From UMGS1387 sp045539625 (GTDB taxonomy: Bacteria > Bacillota > Clostridia > Oscillospirales > CAG-382), in NCBI GenBank assembly GCA_045539625.1, contig JAZQFS010000020.1:1-32416 (forward strand): a stretch of 32,416 nt of DNA, given 5' to 3'. Of the stretch, positions 16,499 to 23,852 are shown in pieces (the stretch's first letter is position 1; every line of letters starts with the position of its first letter). The notes under the pieces were generated by a model that was given only the letters and a program-made list of their open reading frames with translations, had not been told where the DNA came from and did no database searches. A program made the translations under genes and the position numbers.

Positions 16499-16847
16499 CG
16501 ATACCGTCCTCTCCTGCGTTACCCGAAATCTTTACCGAAACACGGTTGGGAACGCATATTATGCTGTCGCCTGAATTTTTCGCCTTCTTCATTTTTGTAC
16601 ACAGCCCGTCGGGACAGCTTGATGAGGATACAAAGCAGTGTCCGTCCTGTACAGTAATGTTGACGCCGTGTGTTGAAAATGTGCTGTCCTCGTTAAGGGG
16701 CAGTATCTTTTCCACATCTCCGCCGCAGCTTATGACGGCGTATTTTTTGTCATTCCTGCCGTGAAAATATAAAAAAGCGGGCAGGGCAATGCACAGCAAT
16801 ACAATAAGAATGTTGAGAATCAAATCGTTTCTGTATAATTTCTTCAT
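16482..16847 (-). CDS. NusG domain II-containing membrane-anchored protein (EetA-like)
   Basis: 121 aa. One N-terminal membrane helix (about 9-29) is followed by an extracytosolic NusG domain II-like fold (PF07009). The diagnostic cysteine motif is intact: CPDGLC (78-83) and, 14 residues later, CVPN (98-101). Proteins of this type (EetA) pair with EetB-like membrane proteins in flavin-based electron transfer systems. The gene overlaps the upstream MBL hydrolase gene by 4 nt (ATGA) and the EetB-like gene by 17 nt. The family call is strong; its role here is inferred from context. Confidence 0.9.
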   Translation of the reverse strand: MKKLYRNDLILNILIVLLCIALPAFLYFHGRNDKKYAVISCGGDVEKILPLNEDSTFSTHGVNITVQDGHCFVSSSSCPDGLCTKMKKAKNSGDSIICVPNRVSVKISGNAGEDGIDVIAG

Positions 16848-17479
16848 AGGCTTGCAATATAAGGGTTGAAATTTTTTTCGTCGCCGATTGTTGTAGATGA
16901 GCCGTGTCCCGAATATACTCTGTAGCTGTTGTCAAGACTCATAAGCTTTGTGAGAGACTCTCTCATCTTTGTCATGCTTCCACCCGGAAAATCCGTTCTT
17001 CCGATAGAGCCTTCAAACAGCACGTCGCCTGCAAACACAACCTTTTCGCTGTGCTCAATGTAACACGCACTGCCGTCGGTGTGACCGGGACAGGACATAA
17101 CATCAAACACCAGCTTTCCAACCGTTACCTTGTCGCCGTCATTTACTTCGTTAAGTGTACCTGTATACGAATACGGCGTTCTGAACAGCGGTGCCGACAG
17201 GTTCTTTTCTTCGCTTGCCATAGCGGCGGCGTCTCCCCAATGAATGTATACAGGTATACTGCACCCGTTTTCCCGAGCCTCATCAATAAGGTGGGTAAGA
17301 CCGTAGATGTGGTCAAAGTGGGCGTGGGTTATGATAACGGCACACAGCTTGAGATTTTGTGTTTCCACATATGAATAAAGCTCTCTGCCGTGCTCGCAGG
17401 GATCGATAATTACGGCGTTGCCGTCGTCGTCCGAAACAACATAGCAGTTGCAGGACAGGGGAAAACATCTGATGTTCAT
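16844..17479 (-). CDS. MBL-fold metallo-hydrolase (glyoxalase II-like)
   Basis: 211 aa, cytoplasmic. Metal ligands in order are THAHFDH (51-57), His133 (PGHTDGS), Asp152 (FAGD) and His192 (SGHG), ending with the family-typical TTIGDEKNFNPY. This is the hydroxyacylglutathione hydrolase-like subgroup found widely in Firmicutes, where the true substrate is generally unknown. The ribosome site AAGGAG precedes ATG 17479. It is the first gene of the coupled run MBL, EetA-like, EetB-like, ApbE, lipoprotein, and follows valS by 77 nt. Its link with the redox genes may be only operon hitch-hiking. Confidence 0.9.
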   Translation of the reverse strand: MNIRCFPLSCNCYVVSDDDGNAVIIDPCEHGRELYSYVETQNLKLCAVIITHAHFDHIYGLTHLIDEARENGCSIPVYIHWGDAAAMASEEKNLSAPLFRTPYSYTGTLNEVNDGDKVTVGKLVFDVMSCPGHTDGSACYIEHSEKVVFAGDVLFEGSIGRTDFPGGSMTKMRESLTKLMSLDNSYRVYSGHGSSTTIGDEKNFNPYIASL

Positions 17480-17503
17480 TTTATCTCCTTGATATTAAGC
17501 ATA

Positions 17504-17525
17504 AAGGGACGGAAAACCGTCCCTT
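17504..17525. terminator. Hairpin between valS and the MBL gene
   Basis: Nine-bp perfect arms AAGGGACGG (17504-17512) and CCGTCCCTT (17517-17525) with a four-base loop. On minus it is followed by TATGC, a poor U-tract, so it may terminate valS only partly and let transcription run into the MBL operon. Confidence 0.6.
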
Positions 17526-17556
17526 GCTTTTACGTATAAATTATCGGGGACAGTTA

Positions 17557-20184
17557 TTACTTGCCCAGATTCTTAAGCATTTCCTCAACGTTATGAAGCA
17601 TTTCCGTGTACTTTTCCTTCTTTGCCTTTTCAGCCTCAACAACTGCGGCAGGCGCTTTGTCAACGAAGGAAGCGTTGGAAAGCTTTTTGTCAACTCTTTC
17701 GATTTCGGAAAGGGCTGTCTGTCTTTCCTTTTCAAGTCTTTCACGCTCTTTGTCAAGGTCAACCATTTCAGCCATGGGAACGAAAATCTTTGCACCATCC
17801 GACACTATGCTTACAGCACCCTCGGCGTCGTAAGAAGCCACAACCTCAACCTCGGAAGCAGAGGCAAGTCTTTCAAAGAACTTGCTTGTTTTTTCGTTGA
17901 AGGAGTCTGTGTATTCGGAAACGATGTAAAGCTTTGCCTTTCTTGACGGAGGTACGTTCATGCCTGTTCTTGTGTTTCTTACACTTCTGATGGCATCAAT
18001 AACTCTGTCCATGCTGCGGCACTCGTCGCCAAAGTCAAGAGAAGCATCGTATTCGGGATAATCGGAAACAATAAGCATCTTGTCGGATACCTTGATGTTT
18101 GACCAGATTTCCTCTGTGATGTAAGGCATAAAGGGATGAACAAGCTTGAGTATGCCCGTAAGAACATAAAGAAGCACGCTCTGAGCGTTTTTGTTGTCCT
18201 CGGTGCCCTTGTCGAAGAGTCTGGGCTTTACAACCTCGATATACCAGTCGCAGAAGATGTCCCAGATAAATTCGTGAAGCTTTGCAGCTGCAATGCCAAG
18301 CTCAAACTTATCGAGGTTTGCACCGATTTCCTTAACTGCATTGTTGAAGTGTGTGAGAATCCACTTGTCTTCAATCTGAAGTGTTTGGGGAATGACGGGC
18401 TTTGTGTCATCGTCAAGGTTGAGAAGCACAAAACGTGAAGCATTCCACATCTTGTTTGCAAAGTTTCTGGAGTTGTCCATCTTGGTGGTGGAGAATCTCA
18501 TATCGTTACCGGGAGCGTTGCCAGTAACAAGGGTAAATCTGAGGGCGTCCGCACCGTATTCTGCGATAACTTCAAGAGGATCGATACCGTTGCCGAGAGA
18601 TTTGGACATCTTTCTGCCCTGCTCGTCACGTACAAGACCGTGGATAAGTACGTTTTCAAAGGGAGCTTTTCCTGTGTGTTCAAGTCCCGAGAAAATCATA
18701 CGGCTTACCCAGAATGTGATAATATCGTAGCCTGTAACAAGGGTGGAGGTGGGATAGTATCTTTCAAGGTCTTCTGTGTTGTCAGGCCAGCCAAGAGTTG
18801 AGAAAGGCCACAGAGCCGAGGAGAACCATGTATCAAGAACGTCCTCTTCCTGACGGAGAGGTGCGCCGCAATCGGGACAAACCTTTTCGTCTTCCTTTGA
18901 TACAATCATCTTGCCGCACTTGTCGCAGTAGAAGGCAGGAATTCTGTGTCCCCACCAAAGCTGACGGGAAATACACCAGTCGTGGATGTTTTCCATCCAG
19001 TTAAAGTACTTCTTTGCCTGATTGTCGGGGATAAACTTGATTGTGCCGTCACGTACCGCTTCAATTGCAGGCTTTGCCAAAGGCTCCATCTTTACAAACC
19101 ACTGGTCGGAGATAAGAGGCTCAACGGTAGTGCCGCATCTGTAGCACACACCGACATTGTGAACGGTAGGCTCAACCTTAACAAGAATGCCCATTTCTTC
19201 AAGCTCTTTTACAATAAGCTTTCTTGCCTCGTATCTGTCCATACCGTTGAACTTGCCTGTAATTTCGTTAAGAGTGGCATCGTCGTTCATAACAACAATC
19301 TGCTCAAGGTCATGTCTCTGACCTACAAGGAAGTCGTTGGGGTCGTGAGCAGGTGTAATCTTAACACAGCCCGTACCCTTTTCCATATCCGCATATTCGT
19401 CGGTAATAACGGGAATTTCTCTGTTTACAAAGGGAACAATAACTGTTTTGCCCACAAGATGAGCATATCTCTTATCTTCGGGGTTAACTGCAACGGCAGT
19501 ATCGCCGAAAAGTGTTTCGGGACGGGTTGTGGCAACCACTACAAATTCGTCGCTGTCCTTTACAAAATACTTGATGTGCCAGTATGCACCCTGCTGCTCG
19601 GGATTTTCAACCTCGGCATCGGAAAGTGCTGTTAAGCAGTGAGGACACCAGTTTGCAATTCTGTGACCTCTGTAGATAAGTCCCTTGTTGTAAAGGTTTA
19701 CAAATACTTCCTTAACGGCTCTTGAACAGCCCTCGTCCATGGTAAAGCGAAGGTGATCCCAGTCGCAGGAGCAGCCAAGCTTTTTAAGCTGCATAATGAT
19801 TCTGTTGCCGTACTGATTTTTCCAGTCCCATACACGCTCAAGGAACTTTTCACGTCCCAGATCGTATCTTGTGAGACCTTCTTCTTTACGCAGGTTTTCT
19901 TCAACCTTTATCTGTGTTGCAATACCTGCATGGTCAGTGCCGGGTACCCACAGTGTGTCAAAACCTTTCATTCTCTTGTATCTTATGAGAATATCCTGCA
20001 AGGTGTCGTCAAGGGCATGGCCCATGTGAAGCTGACCTGTTACGTTTGGCGGAGGAATTACGATGGTGTAAGGATCCTTTGTCTTGTCACCTGACGGCTT
20101 GAAGCAGCCGTTATCCTCCCATGCTTTGTATATTCGCTCTTCGCTTTGAGCGGGGTTAAAATTCTTTTCTAATTCCTTTGGCAT
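17557..20184 (-). CDS. valS: Valyl-tRNA synthetase
   Basis: 875 aa, full length. It charges tRNA-Val with valine. The class I signatures are HMGH (53-56, within PPNVTGQLHMGH) and KMSKS (525-529). The editing domain is present (TTRPETLFGDTAV near 219), as are the zinc-type cysteine pairs (CDKCG, CPDCG near 420-440) and the C-terminal coiled-coil arm (DLDKERERLEKERQTALSEI). The start at ATG 20184 is preceded by GAAAGGA. No T-box leader is visible upstream, which is unusual for a Clostridia tRNA synthetase gene. It is downstream of the DUF1015 gene on the same strand. Confidence 0.97.
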   Translation of the reverse strand: MPKELEKNFNPAQSEERIYKAWEDNGCFKPSGDKTKDPYTIVIPPPNVTGQLHMGHALDDTLQDILIRYKRMKGFDTLWVPGTDHAGIATQIKVEENLRKEEGLTRYDLGREKFLERVWDWKNQYGNRIIMQLKKLGCSCDWDHLRFTMDEGCSRAVKEVFVNLYNKGLIYRGHRIANWCPHCLTALSDAEVENPEQQGAYWHIKYFVKDSDEFVVVATTRPETLFGDTAVAVNPEDKRYAHLVGKTVIVPFVNREIPVITDEYADMEKGTGCVKITPAHDPNDFLVGQRHDLEQIVVMNDDATLNEITGKFNGMDRYEARKLIVKELEEMGILVKVEPTVHNVGVCYRCGTTVEPLISDQWFVKMEPLAKPAIEAVRDGTIKFIPDNQAKKYFNWMENIHDWCISRQLWWGHRIPAFYCDKCGKMIVSKEDEKVCPDCGAPLRQEEDVLDTWFSSALWPFSTLGWPDNTEDLERYYPTSTLVTGYDIITFWVSRMIFSGLEHTGKAPFENVLIHGLVRDEQGRKMSKSLGNGIDPLEVIAEYGADALRFTLVTGNAPGNDMRFSTTKMDNSRNFANKMWNASRFVLLNLDDDTKPVIPQTLQIEDKWILTHFNNAVKEIGANLDKFELGIAAAKLHEFIWDIFCDWYIEVVKPRLFDKGTEDNKNAQSVLLYVLTGILKLVHPFMPYITEEIWSNIKVSDKMLIVSDYPEYDASLDFGDECRSMDRVIDAIRSVRNTRTGMNVPPSRKAKLYIVSEYTDSFNEKTSKFFERLASASEVEVVASYDAEGAVSIVSDGAKIFVPMAEMVDLDKERERLEKERQTALSEIERVDKKLSNASFVDKAPAAVVEAEKAKKEKYTEMLHNVEEMLKNLGK

Positions 20185-20415
20185 TTTTATCTTGTCCTTT
20201 CGGTGGTTAGTTTGTGTCGGGTTATCGTTACTTTTCTTGAAAGAAAAGTAACCAAAAGAACTTTATTTTGGCTGTCGCCGTTGCTGAATTATTCTGAAGG
20301 CAAAAGCTCAAGTATTCTGCGTTTGTTCATTCTTTTTGCAAAGAATTTCTTTTTTGGATTTTAAATTGTCCGCAGGAGTCGATGTGAGCATCGACACGGT
20401 GGGCACAGAATAAAA
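20185..20415. repeat. Intergenic region upstream of valS with inverted repeats
   Basis: This 231-bp stretch without a gene contains GTTACTTTTCTT-GA-AAGAAAAGTAAC (20227-20252), a 12-bp inverted repeat. It also has ATTCTTT-TTGC-AAAGAAT, about 20329-20346, and the hairpin GTCGATG-TGAG-CATCGAC (20378-20395). The first resembles a dispersed repeat seen in many bacterial intergenic regions. No clear valS promoter or T-box is seen. The last hairpin lies 21 nt past the DUF1015 stop on minus, but no U-tract follows. Confidence 0.5.
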
Positions 20416-21711
20416 TTATTTTAAAATTTCAACATTTTCAAGTCTGTTCATAACAAGACCTGTAATAAGCTTGGGATAGAAGTAGGTTGATTTCTGAGGC
20501 ATCTTTTCGCCGGCTAAAGCAACGTCCTTGATTTCGGTAACCTTTGTTGCGTTGATGATAAAGGCGCAGTTTGCTTTGCCGCTTCTTACGCTTTCAATTG
20601 CCTCGTCCTTGTCACGGGTGTACTTAAGGTTTATCTGCTTTGCCATATTTTCCTTGTCGATGCCGAGAATGTTCTCCAAAATCAGGCTGTGAAGCACCGT
20701 TACGTCAAGTCCCTTGTAGGCATCGGACTTGTCGGGGTTCATTTCGCAAAGCTTCTTTGCGGCATCCTTCTTCATAACCGAAAGATAGAATTTTCCGTCG
20801 GGTGAAGCAAGAACGTTTGCCTTGTCCGATACGTGCTGAGCCAGCTTGTCATCAATTTCTTCTTCACTGATTTGGGAAACGTCAAAGTATTCCCTCATGC
20901 CTTCAAGAGCTTTTTGTGTATCAAAGCCCTCAAGGTCTGTCACCATTCTGTGAGTGGGGAATACCACAAGTCCGTCATTTTCCATATCAATAAGGAACAT
21001 CATTATAAAGTTTGCAGGGTGGTTTTCGTCAACGATTACGCCGTCGTCACGCAGCTTGTTTCTGAAGCGCAGAGCTGTTTCGTATCTGTGGTGACCGTCT
21101 GCAATAAAGAGCTGCTTGCCCTTGAAAAGCTCTTCAACCTTGCCGTTGACAGCTGTATCCTCGCTTTTCCACAGTCTTTGGATAACGCCGTCTTTTGCGG
21201 TAAACTCTATTTCGGGCTTATCCTTTGACATACCGTCAATAAGAGAGGTGATTTCTCGCTTTTCATCGGTGTACATACAGTAGATGGGGCTGAAGTTGCA
21301 GTAGGTTGAGCACATAAGGTCAAATCTGTCCTGCTTGGCTTTTGAAAGTGTTTCCTCGTGGGGAAGTACAACGCCCTTTTCAAATTCTTCTATTCTTACT
21401 CTTGCAAAAATACCTTTTATTTTATATGTATTCCCAAGAGCCTCGAATTCTTCTTCATATACGTAGTAGCCGTCTTTTTTGTCCGTGTCGATAATGCCTT
21501 TTTCGCACCATTCAAGGTAAAGTGACTTTGCTTTGCCGTAGGCATCTTCGCCCACAGGCTTTTCAAGGCGGATGATGTTGTTTTCGCTTTGTGCTATGTA
21601 GCCAAGGCGCTCTTCTTCGCTGATAATATCATAAGGGGGACACACGTTTTTTGAAATGTCGCCCGATTTGTCTGTGAATCTCAAAGCACCGAAGGCTTTT
21701 ACGTCTGCCAT
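20416..21711 (-). CDS. DUF1015 family protein
   Basis: 431 aa from ATG 21711, chosen because TTGGAGAT lies 8 nt upstream; an ATG 15 nt earlier overlaps that ribosome site. The family features of DUF1015 (PF06245) are clear: N-terminal VKAFGALRF and CPPYDIISEEE, then RLEKP, LPHEETLSKAKQDR, and a conserved ADGHHRYETAL near residue 205. The family's biochemical role is not established to my knowledge; the HHRYET motif looks catalytic or metal-binding. It is cytoplasmic, with no signal. It has a good promoter of its own (TTGTAA, 17-nt spacer, TATAAT on minus at 21775-21747) and is followed on the same strand by valS. Confidence 0.9.
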   Translation of the reverse strand: MADVKAFGALRFTDKSGDISKNVCPPYDIISEEERLGYIAQSENNIIRLEKPVGEDAYGKAKSLYLEWCEKGIIDTDKKDGYYVYEEEFEALGNTYKIKGIFARVRIEEFEKGVVLPHEETLSKAKQDRFDLMCSTYCNFSPIYCMYTDEKREITSLIDGMSKDKPEIEFTAKDGVIQRLWKSEDTAVNGKVEELFKGKQLFIADGHHRYETALRFRNKLRDDGVIVDENHPANFIMMFLIDMENDGLVVFPTHRMVTDLEGFDTQKALEGMREYFDVSQISEEEIDDKLAQHVSDKANVLASPDGKFYLSVMKKDAAKKLCEMNPDKSDAYKGLDVTVLHSLILENILGIDKENMAKQINLKYTRDKDEAIESVRSGKANCAFIINATKVTEIKDVALAGEKMPQKSTYFYPKLITGLVMNRLENVEILK

Positions 21712-21746
21712 TGCATAAATCTCCAATCTAAAAAGTTATTCATATT

Positions 21747-21775
21747 ATTATACAACATCAAAAATGATTTTACAA
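21747..21775 (-). promoter_or_regulatory. Promoter of the DUF1015 gene
   Basis: On minus: TTGTAA (21775-21770), 17-nt spacer, TATAAT (21752-21747), with the start predicted near 21740. Confidence 0.75.
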
Positions 21776-21816
21776 GCATTTTTTGAAAGTTTTTTTGTGT
21801 TTGTCCGATTTTTTTA

Positions 21817-21844
21817 ACCAAAATCCCACTGTTTGCATAAACTG
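21817..21844 (+). promoter_or_regulatory. Possible sporulation-type (SigK/SigE-like) promoter
   Basis: AC (21817-21818), 17 nt, CATAAACTG (21836-21844). This is close to the SigK pattern AC-N16/17-CATANNNTA with one mismatch at the end. No TATAAT/TTGACA-type promoter is evident for the cysteine-rich gene. The call is weak. Confidence 0.25.
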
Positions 21845-21890
21845 AAAACAAAGGCAATAAAAAAGCCTTACAACTTCAGGAGGTTTTGTT

Positions 21891-22889
21891 ATGACTGAAA
21901 AGAACTGCAACAATTCAAGAACCTGTCAGGGTACGGCAAACAATTCACTGTCAAATGCGGCAGCGGCTGCTGCTGCGGGAGTGCTTGGCACAACGTCAGG
22001 CGGCACTTCAAACGACAAGTCAACCTGTATTGACGTAAAGAAAATCTATGACAGCGCAAAGGATAAGGACTGTATAGAGGATATCAGAGTTTACTTAGGT
22101 CCCGACGGACAGGAAATCATCGACAACGCAAGTAACATACGCTCAAAGTGTGCCGAGGTTATATGGGCGAGCATTTCGGTAAATGAGGTGGCGTTCAACA
22201 GAGGCTATTACGCAATTGACATTCGCTATTATTTCAGACTTTGCTTTGAAGCGTGTGTTATGGGCAGAAGCAGAGAATTCTGCGGAATTGCGGTGTTCGA
22301 CAAGCAGGTTGTAATGTACGGCGGAGAGGGAAATGTAAGCATATTCACCTCTGACAGCGTGAACAATGACATCTGTGCCACACTTCCTCAGTCTGCATTT
22401 ACACAGAATCCTGCAAATACTCCCCGAGTTACCCTTGAGGTGGCAACGCCCATTGTGCTTAACGTAAAGCTTGCCGACAGAGGCTACAATTGCGGTTGCT
22501 GCTGCTGCAGTATGGATCAGATTCCCGAGGGCATATGCCAGAGCTGCGGCTGTACGCCAATCCCCGAAGATATGGGTGTAAAGTGCCTGTATGCAACAAT
22601 CGGTATTTTCTCTCTTATCAAAATTGAGCGTCCCGTTTCACTTCTTATCAATTCTGCGGAATACTGTATTCCCAACCGTGAAAGCTCGGTGCTTTCCGAC
22701 AACACCAGCGATCCTTGCACAATCTTCAAGAATATGAGCTTCCCCACCTGTGATTTTTATCCGCCTTCACTTGGCGCAATTTCCTCGGGTATAGCAGGCG
22801 GTGAGCAGTGTAAGGATGCTCCGCCCGCTCTTACAAGCGTTGCAGGCACAACGGTAACTACCGCTTCAGGCTGCGGTTGCTGCAGATGA
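21891..22889 (+). CDS. Cysteine-rich conserved hypothetical protein
   Basis: 332 aa from ATG 21891, with CAGGAGG ideally placed. There is no signal peptide or membrane helix. 25 cysteines are spread along the chain, with clusters CGCCCC and CQSCGC near residues 202-220 and a C-terminal GCGCCR. A low-complexity Ala/Gly/Ser/Thr stretch (about 20-45) precedes a structured part that starts CIDVKKIYDSAKDKDCIEDI. I have the impression that similar proteins occur in other Clostridia as hypothetical proteins, but I know of no function. The composition would suit disulfide or metal cross-linked structures such as spore coat material, and the possible sporulation promoter agrees, but this is inference. 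Confidence 0.8.
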   Translation: MTEKNCNNSRTCQGTANNSLSNAAAAAAAGVLGTTSGGTSNDKSTCIDVKKIYDSAKDKDCIEDIRVYLGPDGQEIIDNASNIRSKCAEVIWASISVNEVAFNRGYYAIDIRYYFRLCFEACVMGRSREFCGIAVFDKQVVMYGGEGNVSIFTSDSVNNDICATLPQSAFTQNPANTPRVTLEVATPIVLNVKLADRGYNCGCCCCSMDQIPEGICQSCGCTPIPEDMGVKCLYATIGIFSLIKIERPVSLLINSAEYCIPNRESSVLSDNTSDPCTIFKNMSFPTCDFYPPSLGAISSGIAGGEQCKDAPPALTSVAGTTVTTASGCGCCR

Positions 22890-22895
22890 TTTGTT

Positions 22896-23224
22896 TCTCC
22901 TCTCGTAAGAGAGGAGATGAGCCTGCCAAAAAGTATGTTTTATCTCACGTTTCAGGAAAACCCCCGGCGAGGGTTTTCCTCTTTACCGTCCTTTGAAGGA
23001 CGGTAAATTCACCTTTCCTGCGCTTTATGAAGCATAGGGGGTTTAGCCGTCTGCGGACGGCGAACAAAGACGCTGTCTTTGGAAACTGCAAGGCTTTTCG
23101 TGCTTTCCCAAATCTTTGATTTGGTTGAAAGCTCGAACCCAACGTAGTTGGGTATCCTTGCTTTGCTTGACCTAAACTTTAACAAAAGCTTTGCGACAGA
23201 CTGACGCCTCGGTAAAACCGAGGC
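22896..23224. repeat. Array of about ten short hairpins (modular intergenic repeat, copy 1)
   Basis: The 345-bp gene-free interval is almost wholly made of inverted repeats. They are 22896-22917 (9-bp arms), 22954-22980 (10-bp), 22982-23007 (12-bp), 23046-23061 (6-bp), 23065-23081 (7-bp), 23102-23132 (6+7 bp with a bulge), 23137-23153 (7-bp) and 23206-23224 (8-bp). An outer stem GCAAGG (23088-23093) / CCTTGC (23156-23161) encloses two of them. A segment of it (about 22996-23200) recurs inverted at 32276-32416. The last hairpin may terminate the HAD operon on minus; the first may terminate the cysteine-rich gene. Confidence 0.8.
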
Positions 23225-23234
23225 TGTTCCGTCA

Positions 23235-23840
23235 TTACAATATTCCGATTTGTTTAAAATACTCCTCCAGCTTTTCACTGTCGCCGTCAAAGAGATATGC
23301 CGCAAGTCCTGCATCAAGAGCACCCCTGACATTCTTTTCGCTATCATCTACAAATACCGTTTCTTCCGCCTTTATGCCGCAGGTTTCAAGAAGATGGTTG
23401 AAGATATCAGCCGACGGCTTTGTATATCCGCAAACAGCAGAAAAAACACATTTATCGAAGTACGAAAGAATAGAAATGTCACCGCTTCTTTTTGCAAAGG
23501 TTTCGCTGATGTTGGACAGAAGAAACAGCGGTGTTCCCCTGTCTTTAAGCTTTTTTACAAGCTCTCTCATTCCCTCAATTTCGGGAAGATTGTACATCCA
23601 GTTATCATAAATTTTCTCAACAGCTTCGTGAAGTCTTTCGGGAAGTCTTTTACAGCTTTCTCTTACAACCTCTTCGTCACTTATTGTGCCCGCATCAAGC
23701 CTGTCCCAATAAAGACGGTCAAACAATACATCCGAAACAAGCCTTATATCATCCTCGTCCGTCAAATATCTTGACGTCATATAACGAGGCTCGAATTTTA
23801 CCAGCACCATTCCAAAATCAAATACTACGTTCTTTATCAT
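23235..23840 (-). CDS. HAD-superfamily phosphatase (YihX-like)
   Basis: 201 aa from ATG 23840, chosen because CGGAGA sits 7 nt upstream; an ATG two codons earlier is too close. HAD motif I is VVFDFGMVL (nucleophile Asp8, with Gly where most family members have the second Asp, as in the YihX-like subgroup). Motif II is LLSNIS, motif III Lys is in YTKPSADIF, and motif IV is VFVDDSEKN. A four-helix cap lies between motifs I and II. It is cytoplasmic and dephosphorylates a small metabolite, possibly a sugar phosphate. It is the last gene of the fucosidase-MATE-HAD operon, 12 nt after the MATE gene, which makes a sugar-phosphate role attractive but unproven. Confidence 0.9.
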   Translation of the reverse strand: MIKNVVFDFGMVLVKFEPRYMTSRYLTDEDDIRLVSDVLFDRLYWDRLDAGTISDEEVVRESCKRLPERLHEAVEKIYDNWMYNLPEIEGMRELVKKLKDRGTPLFLLSNISETFAKRSGDISILSYFDKCVFSAVCGYTKPSADIFNHLLETCGIKAEETVFVDDSEKNVRGALDAGLAAYLFDGDSEKLEEYFKQIGIL

Positions 23841-23852
23841 AATCATTCTCCG

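Noticed and set aside
18946..19635. 229-codon plus-strand ORF inside valS
   Set aside because: It is the antisense shadow of a well-conserved gene with no ribosome site or family match.
20185..20415. T-box riboswitch for valS
   Set aside because: No T-box core sequence or typical antiterminator/terminator pair on the minus strand.
22896..23224. CRISPR array
   Set aside because: The hairpins differ from one another in sequence and spacing; there is no constant repeat and there are no cas genes.
22896..23234. Insertion sequence or MITE derived from a nearby transposase
   Set aside because: No transposase ORF and no clear terminal inverted repeats with target duplication are visible; the mobile nature stays open in the findings.
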